From assembly GCF_050436995.1 (NCBI RefSeq), contig NC_134757.1, positions 1,376,501-1,440,500 of the forward strand: a DNA stretch of 64,000 bases, read 5' to 3'. Shown here piece after piece: positions 11,574 through 23,592 of this stretch (position 1 is its first letter; every line of letters starts with the position of its first letter). The notes below the pieces were generated by a model that saw only the letters and a list, made by a program, of their open reading frames with translations, searched no databases and was not told the DNA's origin. The translations under genes and the position numbers were made by a program. The DNA comes from Anticarsia gemmatalis. Lineage: Eukaryota > Arthropoda > Insecta > Lepidoptera > Erebidae.

Positions 11574-13414
11574 ATGGCGGCGCCCGTGCACCGCTTCGCC
11601 GCCGTCGACTGTCCGCCGCGCCGCCCGCACCGCACTCACAGGCATTATGGGTATGTCACATTGTGTTTCTGACAAGGAAACTACCACTTTCTAGCAGGCA
11701 GATGACATTCAGATCCTGTAACCTACTAAGTTATCATCCAATCATTCATCTTTAATTAGTAAGCGGTTGCTTTCTTTTTATAAGTCACCAAGAAGAATGT
11801 TTCTTTTAAAGGATATTATCATCATAAAGATACGCTCACACAGATAATAATTTGTATCAAACAAACCGATCATCGGCAAAATTGCTACTAGGCCACCACC
11901 AATGCCAGCGGTGCACTCCTCGCGCCGTCAGAATGACGAGCCGAGCCTGTACGTGGAGATCCCGGCGGAGCCTCCGCAGCCCACCATCGCGAGCCTGGCG
12001 GCGGCGCGCTCCGTGACGCCGGACACGCTGCTGCGCACGGCCGCGCTGGGCCTCCACCACTCGCCCATGATGGCCCCACACCTCAAGTTCGGCATGCTCG
12101 TGTCCTTCGCGCTCGCTACTGTCTTTTTGGCAGGAGCTAAGTACTATTTCGATCGACAGGTGAGGCGTGGTCAGCTATTTTCTGTAGTTGTAGTTTTGCA
12201 GTTGGTTTTAGCCACGAAATATTTGCGAGGAAGTTTTGGAACGGTGCTGATGAGATATTGTGGATGCAGTAGTTAAAAAATTGTTAGCTTGTCCTAATAA
12301 TTACTAAAATCAAGTGCAAAGATCACTGCTTACTTGTCTCGTATTTGTACTCCTAGATTTACATCTCCATCATTGGTCTATGAGTCTACGTGATACCTGT
12401 ATGCAACTGCAGCTCATTTTGAGGATTTATGTTGTGTTTTAAAGGGATTAGCACCGCTTTCTGCCTGCACTTAAAGTTGTATATGTGTGTAGGTGGTCCG
12501 CGAGCGCGGTGGCGGCACGGGCGGGGGGGAGGCCAGCGTGGTGTGCGCGGCGGTGGCGTGCGTGTGCGGCGTGGGCTGCGCGCTGTCGCTGTGCCGCGCC
12601 CGGCCCCCGCCCCCGCTGCCGCCCGACAGGGTCTCCTCCACTGCACAGCGCGACCGACACGTGAGTACAAGTACACACACGAACACAAACTGATTGAAAC
12701 ACTCTTCAAAACACTAAATAGTACATTAAATAGTGAGACTCAAGTCTAGTTCGTTGGTTACTATACATAATATTAGAATGAAACCCAAAGAATAAAATCT
12801 TTGATCTACTAATAATAGTAGGCACAGATGCAACTACAACAAGACACATCCTGCACTTAGTCTCAATACACCCAGTATTTATCCATGTTTTTCTAATGTT
12901 ATGAAATATCTTAATTAAAATTTAGGGTCATGGAGGGATTATACCTAAACTATTGTAAATTTTTAAGTTTATCAATTGGCAAAATAAAATAATGTCATTT
13001 CTTTTTTCAATTTTAGTGGGTTCAATCCCCGGTTCAGGTGAGTATTTTCAAAAATATTTTATTTTATTCAATAACATAGTAACGTAGTTTCCCTTCATGA
13101 CCCAAATATATACTTCTCATTTTCTTAGAATCATCTTACAATTTCAACTAAATATTACATTCAACACAATGTAAACACCATTTTTTAAAACCAAACAAAT
13201 CTTCATCACTTTACTCAAAATCTATAAAAACTGAAATAATTTCCAGCCACCACCCTCCGAGCCCTCAGACGATATATCCCTGGCGACGCTACTCCAATCA
13301 TCTGAACGTTCCCAACCCACGGAGTCGCCGGAAGCACCTCCTCCGTACAAGATCGCAGTGCTGATGCCAGGCCGGGACAGCCCACCCCCGCCTGCCTACT
13401 CCGAGCTCAGCTAG
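11574..13414 (+). CDS. Two-pass membrane protein with C-terminal PPxY motifs (unrecognised family)
   Basis: The exons are 11574-11650, 11892-12159, 12493-12660, 13017-13037 and 13247-13414. All junctions are GT-AG and in frame, giving 233 residues. I do not recognise the family. The N-terminus is Arg/His/Pro-rich. A first hydrophobic segment (GMLVSFALATVFLAG) lies at about residues 92-106, followed by a Gly-rich linker and a second (SVVCAAVACVCGVGCALSLC) at about 128-147. The tail is Pro-rich and ends with PPPY and PPAY motifs just before the C-terminus. PPxY motifs bind WW domains, classically those of Nedd4-family ubiquitin ligases, so a ligase adaptor or trafficked cargo role is plausible but inferred. 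The CDS is very GC-rich compared with its introns. The 21-nt fourth exon can be skipped without a frame change. The ATG at 11574 gives continuity with exon 2. An alternative start is the ATG at 11902. Confidence 0.75.
13017..13037 (+). CDS. 21-nt in-frame microexon of the PPxY membrane-protein gene
   Basis: A pyrimidine-rich acceptor (TTTTTTCAATTTTAG) precedes TGGGTTCAATCCCCGGTTCAG, which ends at the donor GTGAGT. It encodes WVQSPVQ and joins exons 12493-12660 and 13247-13414, both of which end or start on codon boundaries. Inclusion or skipping therefore keeps the frame. Confidence is moderate because of the small size. Confidence 0.6.
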
Positions 13415-13736
13415 CTACACGCACCTGTGAGCCAGGAGTTTATCATATAGACTGCACCACACCGGGTAAGGTAATTTATTTATCTTGGCAATACTAACAA
13501 AAGATTTTTTGATATGGCAACTCTGTTCGCTTGTTATTGTGCAATATTTAGACGTGGTTTTCATAGATATCTGGTTTTTCTAATACAAATCGCTTGTTAG
13601 AAATTGAAAGTAATAATATGTACCTTATTGTTTTGAAATTAAAGTTTTTAGTAGATCTCAACCTAACCTTACCCTACCCTTGTCTATATGTGAATCAATT
13701 ATATCCTGACTCACAATTGGTCCATGACCATGGTCC

Positions 13737-13742
13737 AATAAA
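13737..13742 (+). terminator. Candidate polyadenylation signal, PPxY membrane-protein gene
   Basis: This is the first AATAAA downstream of the stop codon at 13412-13414. A later alternative occurs near 15258. Which is used cannot be told from the sequence. Confidence 0.3.
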
Positions 13743-13900
13743 ATCATCTAAATTATAATCCCCACATTATTCACCCTTTTCCAATTTATCCCCACCCTTT
13801 CCAATTCCAAAGATTTTTGACTACCCTCAATATTTGAAGTTTGGCACAGTTCAATAAAAAAAAATCATCAAAAATATTTCAGTAAATGTAAGATTCAAAC

Positions 13901-14037
13901 TCTATTTTACGGGGAATTTTTTAACGCCTGTATGTGCAAAATATAACGACTAGAAATTAATATTTGTGGGTAAATATAGCCTATATTTTTAATGATGGCA
14001 AGACCATCGATTACTTGAAAATTCCCCGTAAAATAGA
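13901..14037. mobile_element. Short MITE-like element with 20-bp perfect terminal inverted repeats
   Basis: TCTATTTTACGGGGAATTTT at 13901-13920 is the exact reverse complement of 14018-14037. The whole unit is 137 bp with an AT-rich core. I could not find a convincing target-site duplication, so the superfamily is open. It lies downstream of the PPxY membrane-protein gene. Confidence 0.6.
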
Positions 14038-14039
14038 AC

Positions 14040-17000
14040 ACATACTTAATGTTGAGTAAGAACGTTGATGTTAGCTGACATCGACCAGTGAGAGATAAGT
14101 GATAGAGTAAGTCAATATGGATATTACCCGGCTAAGAGTGAGAAGTACCCGGGTATTGTTAACACCCGTCGTTAAAGGAACAAAATGAAGGAACAATGTA
14201 CTTAACTTTTTTCTGTCCGTAACTAGGCCGATTTCGATGTAACTGTCGTCATTGTATAGATTAGGAGTTTTACCATCGCGCAAGTCGATTTTAAAATGTA
14301 AATAACAATAATACGGTGTTCAATAATCGACAAAAAATTGAATATTTTTTAGATTAATCTCGGGAACTAGTTTTGTATGACATATAACGCATAGAGAGAT
14401 AAATCTAAACCCCATTTATTATGTACATGTATAGATATAGAGCATATAGTTTAGTATGTCTGGTGTAAAATATATGTATTTATACAATTACGTGCACGCC
14501 AGTGCATAGCCAAGTGGTGTTTTGGCAAGCGGGTTGCCAGATTCGTTAGTAAAATAATTTCGAAGTCAAAAGTAGATATTTTCAAAATTACCACTAAACG
14601 CATATAAATTTCTCTTCGATTTGAACGCACAACACTCAAATATGTAGCTTTTTAACTTTTGAAAGTCTTAAAATATTAGAAAATATAAAAAGTAGATACA
14701 CATGGCAACATTTTTTCTAATGTCAAACATTTATTTGTATCTGGCAACCTAAGGGAGGAGATTAACAGAGGCTTATAAGATTTATTAAATAGATCTTGCA
14801 AATGGCGAATTGATATTCAAGTGCTACTGTACTATGATAATAATATCAAAAGGAATCAAGTTTTCTACGCAGAGAAATACATACATTTCCAAAAATACCA
14901 CTTACTAACCGAACCATTTAAATACCCCATTACATTCTAGAACCTGAATATAAAGAAAATAGCCTGTTTATTCTCAGGTCTCCACACAAAATTTCATCTC
15001 AATCGGTTCAGTCATTTCACTGAGAAAGAGTAACATACAAATATTCGTGTGTGGTAAAGATGAAAAGCAGTGAATGCCACATTATTATAGTACAGTACCA
15101 TGTACCATAATAATAAATAATTCTAGTCATATTAGATATAATATTAATGTGATGTACTTTAGTTGAGTTACGATTGTTTGGCGTTTGCAATGTTATGTTT
15201 GTATACTACGTGTAGGCGGGACTGATCGGTTCGTCTTTATAACAGGCGCTTCTTTAATAAATATTGTATATCTGTCATATTAATGTTTTATTTCATACCT
15301 TTTATTACCTCAATTACTAATTTAAGCCACGAAAATCTAGGTCTTTAAACCTTCCAGAGCTTCAACTTTCCTAAAAATTTTTTCAGTGCATTCTCTTTGA
15401 AATTATGTGCCGTATGCGCTATAAAACTTTTCGTAAATATTTAATAATCGCTGATTTACTCATTTTGGTCAAGACAAGAAAGCTCAACTTTAATTCAAAG
15501 AATATCTCCGAAGCGGTGAATCGTAATTTAAATTTAATTGCATGGATATGTAGCCCAGATCTTTATATCGTTTGGACAACCATTTACCTAACACTTTGCA
15601 AGTTCAGTTATTGTCTTACGTTAAACCGCATTTCATTTTAATAAAAACAAATACTAAAGGTAAAACAAGAATGGATGGATAGTAAGTAATAAACAAAAGT
15701 CAAGCTCACATTATAATATATTTCTATGTTACATAACATTAAGTACAGTGATTGTGTCAAATAAATAATTACAATTACATTACACTAGCAGCGGGCTTCA
15801 GTCCACATACAAATAGCTTACAAAGCCTGTCTCACTTTTCTCCAAGTACCTACACTAAATGTCATGCATTCTTTTCATATTCCCTTAAGTAGATAAAGAC
15901 AGCATTACTATTTATGAGTTAATTAGAGAGCAGTAAGACAGACTTATATATATTTTTAACTACGTCATTCAAATTCTACAGAACATTTTTTAAAATCAAA
16001 CTGGGATAGAAATAACTGCATCAAAATCATAATAATCCGATTTCATTTATATTTATTTCAACACAATTCAAGGTACTTTTGTATGTTTTTTTCTATTACA
16101 ATTTCTCATTTAAAGTTCAAGATGAGACTTCCTTTTTGTGTTAGTCATTCCATCATGAATATCTATTATCTATCCACCGGATAGAATATAGAGAATTACT
16201 TAACAATTTGACAGATACTAACGAAATGAAGGTAAGCGTTATACGGTATTTGAACAACATAGCAAATAGCAGGTGGTGACAACATCTAAATACAATGAGG
16301 TATCCACCGAGAATTATTATAACATTATTGTTTAAGGAAGAATCGAGTTTTAACACTATGCTGCCAACGAGATTGGTATTTTAGACTACCATAGGAGTGG
16401 GTAACTTTTACCACTTAAAAAACGTATGTATGACACAATATAATTAGAAAAGATTTTGGTAAAATCCATGCAAGTGTTATATTTTATAGTAGATATTAAA
16501 ATATGTGTTGAAGTGTAAACTTTGCTTAGAATTTTGTTGGCTAAAGTTACCCACTACTACAGTAGTTTTTTGGCAATTATAGGTACTAAATATCCTGAAG
16601 CCCTTTTTTATAAATTAAACTGTGATAGTGCAATAAAAGAGATAATTACATTACATTCTAGTTAGGAAAATAGCATTATAACACATTGATCAATGTTTAA
16701 AGTCCTTATTTCACTGATTTCATAGATCATCTTGTGTGATAATATCGCAATTTTCTTAACTAATACAAGATAGAACTAATATGCATGACATAACTTTCTT
16801 TTACATGCTTAATTTGATATGACGGCCTTCGTGGCGCAGCGATTAGGTGGTCGTCATGCGTCCATACTATTGCGCCGGGAAGTCGTGGGTTCGATTCCCA
16901 CACGAGACAATTATTTGTGCGATCTACAAATAGTTGTTCCGGGACTGGTCCCCGCGACGCGACGATAGACAGAATGCAATTTATTCAGCATTACCATGAA

Positions 17001-18600
17001 AAATATTTCATTAAATTTATTGTGTATAGGTTCACTATTTTGACCGCTCCAGAATATTGTCAGAACAAGTATGTTAAACCAGTAAATAACTTGATACTGA
17101 CACTTTATTAGGTATATAAAACTTATGTCATGTATATTAGTAATAACAAATATTTGTTAATAAACTATTTTACATTATTTCAATAAAACGACATTCACGA
17201 TTCGGTAAATATAAAATAAAATTCATTTGGAATGTATGTACATTTGTCATAAGCCTCGGTTACGTTATATTTTATAAAATTAAATAATAATATTTCATAA
17301 TATTGAATCTTTAAAAATCATTCGAATATAATATCTCGATCACACAAGAAAAGAAAAAATAATGACAGTTTTGAGTATGTCTATGGTTACACAGATTAAA
17401 AATATGACTAGCTGTCAGTTATAAGTTAATATTGTTAAAATAATAATATAATTTATAATTTAAGTGAGACGTAAAGCGTTCATAAGACATGGTTAGTAAA
17501 TGCTGAAATGTTTCAAATTGACTAAAGTAAATACGAGTTTTTTTACAATTTATTCTTATGTATGTATAACGGTAGTGATACTAAAGTTACCTATAGGACA
17601 AGATGGTATATTTTCAATATTCAAGCTTAGCTAAGGGCTATCTGGCAGTTGCCTTCTAACTCGGTAAAAGATCTGTGATGTAAGAATTCTTTGGTTCGAT
17701 ATAGCAGTATTACCAGCTCCCTGGTTTAGCCCTAAAGTTAGACGCTAAAATAATTGACAAAAATGTTGTGGGCTGCTTTTTCAAGAAAATATGAGAGAAA
17801 CAAAAAAATTGCCTTACACATACAATTTTATTGTCTTTATAAGAAAATAAAATCGCCCACTTCATTCTGTCGTGAATCAAAAATAATCGTTTGAGGGTTA
17901 AGGGCCCTTTTAAAAACTTTAGTACCCTACTGTTAAAAACATATCAGTAACTAAAGGTTACAGCGTATATTCGACTTTAAAACAAGAGATAAAATTATAA
18001 ATTTAAAAGTACTAAGCTAAATAACTAAGCTTTGCATAATTTTGTGAAATAATTATAAGCTACCTAATTTTCTCATAAAACTTACATTTGAACTAAATTA
18101 CAAAATATGCCGATAATTATTTTATTTCCAATAAATACGACATAAATTAGAAAATGCTGCAGTTTCAATATAATATTAAAATGATACCGCTTGTTATTTT
18201 CTTTTAAAATTGAATGTCACACAATTAAATAAGTTTAATATTGGCATAATATTCGGATATTTAATTTTATTACATTTTAAACTTTGCTTGCATGACTATT
18301 ATTTAATATTAAAGAATAACGTGATTACTGATGCCTGGTTTCTGAGGCACATTAAAATTTATCTATTCAAACTGTCATGTTTATATAATCTTAAACGATA
18401 TTGAATATATAAACTACCGCTAAAATGTACCTTAGAAACCGGAGGGTGAGACCCGTTTAACCTGCGCCGAAACGTCAAGCAAACCAAGATAAAACTCATA
18501 ATCATACCCATATATCATTAAACAATAATCTTGCAACGTCAAAGTTATCAAACTTATTCTCAACAAAATGAAGCTACAATGAATAAAATGTAAATAAATC
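14040..18600. other. AT-rich intergenic region, no gene recognised
   Basis: No exon with supporting splice sites or family similarity was found. Apparent open frames are short and AT-rich. Repeat fragments are present: a Helitron-like fragment near 14955-15060 (CAAAATTTCATCTCAATCGG, CATACAAATATTCG) and a tRNA-derived SINE at 16820-16945. Confidence 0.55.
16820..16945 (+). repeat. tRNA-derived SINE, family B, plus-strand copy
   Basis: The head has an A-box-like CGTGGCGCAGCGATTAGG and a B-box GTGGGTTCGATTCCCAC, followed by the tail ATTATTTGTGCGATCTACAAA. The tail and promoter boxes match the minus-strand copy at 20830-21065 (ATTATTTGTGCGATCCACAAA), so this is a SINE and not a functional tRNA. 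Confidence 0.75.
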
Positions 18601-18603
18601 TAA

Positions 18604-18634
18604 TCCATACTAATATTATAAATGTGAAAGTAAC

Positions 18635-18689
<55 letters not shown>

Positions 18690-18930
18690 GCTACTCAATC
18701 ACGCCTAAACTACTGAACCAATTTGCCTGAAATTTGGTATGAAGATACTTTGATATCCGAGAAAGGACATAGGCTACTTTTTATTCCGGCAAAATATCTT
18801 ATTCCCACGGAAAACAGCGACAATCGGAAGAAACCGCTCCACCGCTTTGCGGTTACACTGGCGCTTTCACTAGATGGCGCTACTGGCAATATTAAACCTG
18901 TCATTACGTTTTATGTCTTAGCTGGGTAAG
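18604..18930 (+). mobile_element. Helitron-like 5' part carrying a TCTG microsatellite
   Basis: It begins TCCATACTAATATTATAAAT and is followed by GTGAAAGTAACTC, a long (TCTG)n tract at 18635-18691, then CTACTCAATCACGCCTAAAC. The same order is found at 23524. No CTAGT end is seen before 18930, so this copy is truncated or its end has diverged. Confidence 0.7.
18635..18691 (+). repeat. (TCTG)n microsatellite inside the Helitron-like copy
   Basis: About 14 perfect tandem TCTG units lie at the same internal position of the element as the tract at 23555-23606. Confidence 0.95.
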
Positions 18931-19217
18931 CCTACGCTTTGGAGATTTTTAACCGAAATTTGACTATTATGCTACTTACGTTATTCTAATCAGTTGAGGT
19001 TATACTCTTTCGAATTGATATTAGTTTGAAACAGTTTCCACTAAATATTTCGTGTTAGTTATAATAAATTTGTTTGTATATTCTTTTAAGTAGTTTTAAT
19101 TACATTATTTTCGTATTTAATGCTAATATTATACCCATTTAGTGGTATTTGGTAGAATTTCGTGTTAGTTTAATTGTGTATTCTTTTAAGTAGTTATGAG
19201 TATTATATTATAGTATA

Positions 19218-19300
19218 TGGTCACCCATCCACGGAACAACCTCGGCAAGCGTAGCTTAACCTTAGAGATGGCTGCACGCGTGTTACTTAGCTACGAGGTT
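19218..19300 (-). repeat. 5S rRNA-derived repeat, minus copy
   Basis: Read on the minus strand it contains GGTTAAGCTACGCTTGCCGA and GTGGATGGGTGACCATA. These recall the A-box/intermediate and C-box regions of 5S rRNA genes (GTTAAGCAACGTCGGGC and GGATGGGTGACCG). It is far from intact 5S and is best read as a 5S-derived SINE or old pseudogene. A closer match lies at 59640-59740. Confidence 0.55.
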
Positions 19301-19316
19301 CTCTTATCTTTACAAA

Positions 19317-19542
19317 TATTATAAAGCTGAGTTTGTCTGAACGCGCTAATCTCAGGAACTACTGGCTCGAATTGAAAAAATATTTTTGTGTTGACCATTT
19401 ACCGAGGAAGGCTAATAAGCTATATAACATCACGCTTCGGCCAATAGGGGCGGATTAGCAACGAAAATTGTTACAAAAACGGTGAAAATTATGACTCATT
19501 CTCTCTCATGTGACGCAAGCGAAGTTGCGCGGGTCAGCTAGT
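19317..19542 (+). mobile_element. Helitron-like non-autonomous element, complete small copy
   Basis: It starts TCTTTACAAATATTATAAAG and ends with a hairpin (CGCAAGCGAAGTTGCG) followed by GGGTCAGCTAGT. The body is collinear with the copy at 2046-2279. A TC 5' end, a 3' hairpin and CTAG before a host T are Helitron features. It lies just downstream of the HID1 stop codon. Confidence 0.8.
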
Positions 19543-19629
19543 ACATAATATATTTACGTAACTCCAGTCCATTGTGTACGATGACGTCATTGTTGTTAAC
19601 TCGTGATGGTTCAGTGGCGCTCGGTGTGT

Positions 19630-22600
19630 TCACACTCGTTGTATCTCGAACAGTTTGACGTCCGTGTCGTACCATATCGGCGGGTCGACGTTACTGTGGA
19701 AGAAAAAAGAAAGTTTAATAATAGTGTATAGGTTTAGAAGATTAATAATAGTGTATAGATATAATTTTGTGGTCACGAATGTAACTTTTTGATTAGGCTA
19801 AGGCTAAACTAAAAAGTGACGACAACAGCGGTCTGAATAGCGGATTGCGTCAAAAAGTTATAACTAACATTTTCTTTCGCAATTAAGAGACTTCTACCGC
19901 CAATTTTAATTGAAACTAGCCTACTGAGTTTCTATTAAATGGCTCTTCTTTACTAATTCTTCTCCGTATGACGCTTCTTAATACATATAAAAATATTACA
20001 ATACAAGAATAATTTTCATTGAAAGTTGTCTAGCAAGCTGAGGCGTTATCGGCAGTAAGAATATGTAGTATGTACATAATATAATAATATCAACTAAAAT
20101 AAATTGCATGAAAGGACTATATATCGACAAAGTATATAGTTAACTATCATACCGTATGTATATAACACCCCAGAGATAAGTCCGGAACCATGCGGCGGTG
20201 CCGGCGTTGGCCTGGTACTTGCGGATGAGGATGGGGTGCGGCACCGGCAGCAGCCCCACCAGCGTGCCGTGCTGCAGGAAGCGCAGGATCTCCGACTCGT
20301 CCGTCAGACCCCTGCCACGGACACACAAACAAAATGTTATTATTATATATTTTATTTATAGGGATATTTATCTATAGATTTATTTATATTCATTCTAATC
20401 TAATATCTTTTTTGTAATTCTTTCAAAACCTATATATAAAATTTCCATGTCACAATGTTAGTTACCATATACCTCCGAACCGGCTTGACCGATTCTCAAA
20501 ACAACGTTTGCCGGGTCAGCTAGTGTATTATATTATAATAATAAATATCATCGGACAACTCACACACGGTTATTTGATTCCAAACTAAGCTGAGCTTGTA
20601 CTATAGTAACCAACTAACTGGTAACCATACTTATATACTTCTAAATACACACTTATATAGATACTACCTGACGCGGCAAACGTTGTTTTGCCATAGAAAG
20701 GATAAAAAAGTGTCACTTAGGGGTATGAAAAATAGATGTTGGCCGATTCTCAGACCTACTTTAATATGCTCAATTTCATCACCATCTTGAGCTTGAAGCC
20801 TATCTACGCTACTGTAGGAAAAAAATAACTATATAACCAAACATATATTCAGGTTTCTTTTAAAGACTACTCCCGCACTAAAGAATTGCTCTTGTGTCGC
20901 GGGAACTTTAACAAACATATAAACAACGGACACATTTTACAACCAGACCCGAAACATTTGTGGATCGCACAAATAATCGTTCTGTTTGGGAATCGAACTC
21001 ACGTCCCCGAACGGTCACACGGTAGCGATGTGGCGACCTAAACCACTGCGCTACGGAGAAAGTTAAAATTAACTTTATACTGTACTTTCCGTACTCACTT
21101 GTCAATACAAATCTTCTCGACCTGTGGCACTAACACTTGCAGCAATCTCATGATGGTCTGCAGCGGCAACTTGCCGCGCCACGACGACACCCACTCGGCC
21201 GACGGCCGCCACTCCGACGAGCTCTCCAGCCGACGCGGGTTCGATGCCCCCGTCGTTAAACTGTCACGCTGCAAATAACAAAAAATGTAGAATAGTAAAT
21301 TGCTATTGGTTAGGTTCTAAACTTAAAAACAGAGTAAAACGGCTATCATGTATTAACGAAGAGGTGCGCTAATCTGAACGCGCCCTTATCTTTACTATTC
21401 TGTTATACCTATGGTCAATTTTTTACAATATTTTCATTACAAACAATAACGCGGGCGAATATAAAAAACTCACGCCTTATATACATAGAAATATATACGC
21501 CTGCATTAATTATACTGTTATAAAAATAATAAAATAAAACAAAAACATTACATTAAAAATTCCTTCAGGAATACAAAAAAGTCATCTGGCAGCGGTGGGA
21601 TTCGAACCCACGCCTCCGAAGAGACTGGTGCCTTAAACCAGCGCCTTAGACCGCTCGGCCACGCTACCCATATGTTCCCCAGCCAAATGTAAGCTTCAAT
21701 TACTGTTAGTATATTTAAGATCATTACATTGTATTTAACAATTTATAAATACCTAACAAAAGTATTTTATTTTTAATCATTGGTTTCGGGGTTTGAGATA
21801 ATTGAAATACCGTCCGTTCGTTCGTTACTTGCGTGAAAAATCTACTTATATTTATTGAGACTCTGACTAACGTGCTATTATACTGACATATGCTAAACTT
21901 AACTAAAATTATGTTTTATTCCTTGCAGAACAGACAAACAAAACCGCGGGCTAAACTAATATTTATACCAAAATCCACTTCATTGATTAACACAGTTCAT
22001 AGATATATTTAAATATTTTTTTTTTAAGTACATACGAACTATAAGCAAGTCGAAAGAGATCAACAGATCATGACGTCAAATAATATAAAAACACAACTCA
22101 CATGCGTAACAGTTCTTTTCTCAGCCTCCCCATCAGTATCATCATCCTTGCGGTCCTCTCCATCCGGCCCTCCTCTCTGCGGCAGAAGCCTGTCCCTAGG
22201 CTCCTTGAGCTCGCCCTCCTCCGGCACGTCGAGTTTGTCGCGCGGCTCGTCCAGCGGCGCGTCCAACTGCGTGTCCGACTGCGTGTCCGACAGGTTGGCG
22301 TCGCTCGGGTCTACCAACCGCGCGGGGGGAGGGTGCGCTGACTCGCGTTCTGTCATTGTACTGATTGCTGTAACAGAAGCATTTATTATATGATTTTTAT
22401 GTTAAGTTAAAAATTTATAATGTTTACCATATTTATTTTTGTAAAAGTTGACAGTGTCTTTTATTTATACATTTATTAAAACTCCAAATTGAGTCGGTTA
22501 TCACGTAATGATATACGGACGGAGTAAAATTACTAAGTGGCAGGTAAATTGAAGAAAAACTGGGATACAAATTTATTTCATATTTTTTACTGACTTCATA

Positions 22601-23554
22601 AAGGAGAAGGAACTTTGTTTAAATGATTGTTTACATATGTATGTTCATGATATCTAAGGAATAGTTGTTACTACACGTTACATACCGGGTGTTTCAGCTA
22701 GGGTAGGGTTAAGAGTGCCGGGCTCCGCAGGTTGTGCTGGCCGTGATCCTTCCATTGGGGTTTCTGCCACTGATTCTGCACTGCGAGATCTACGGAAGAG
22801 TACGGATATTTCTTTTTACCAAATAAGTGCCAACATGTAATTAAATAATCATTTATTTCAGGCAAATCACCCATATTTTTGTTTACATAATATAAAGATA
22901 TTACATGGATATACATAACTATTAACTAACTTATTTAAGATTATATTATTATTATGGCACATATTATTAATTAATTGGTAACATTGTATCTATTAACGTT
23001 ATTATTTAGTATTTGTTAAGTATAACTATTTTTTATAATTATATTTTTTTTATTTATTTTTTTTTATATTTTTTATATAGATATTTTTTTTTGTAATAAT
23101 CATATATAAAATAATATTATTAAAACTCCATGCATAACTTGTTATTATTAAACTGACCCTACTCTGTCTAATGGTAAAGTATCGTCATATTGTATTCAAA
23201 AAGTGTACCATAAAACTTTAGAAAAAAAAATAGCTATGTGTGCATTGGCCAGCATGGTGGACTCAAAGCCTAACCCTTCCCTCGTTACGGGAGGAGACCT
23301 TTGCCATTTATTTATTATTATTATATATGTATACTAGCGGTCCCGACAGACGTTGTCCTGTTTAATAAATTAAAAATTAATTAAAAAACATTGTCCAGCG
23401 GACAAAATTGTGAATCTAAACCATTCTCAGATCCCCTTGAACACACTCAAAAAATTTCATCAAAATCAGTCCAGTCGTTTAAGAGAAGTTCAGTGACATA
23501 CACACTTACAGAAGAATCCATATTCCATACTAATATTATAAATGCGAAAGTAAC

Positions 23555-23592
<38 letters not shown>

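Noticed and set aside
12386..12749. Overlapping open frames on both strands around exon 3 of the PPxY membrane-protein gene
   Set aside because: The composition is Arg/Ala/Pro repeats from GC-rich DNA. Only the plus-strand frame 12493-12660 joins its neighbours with correct splice phases.
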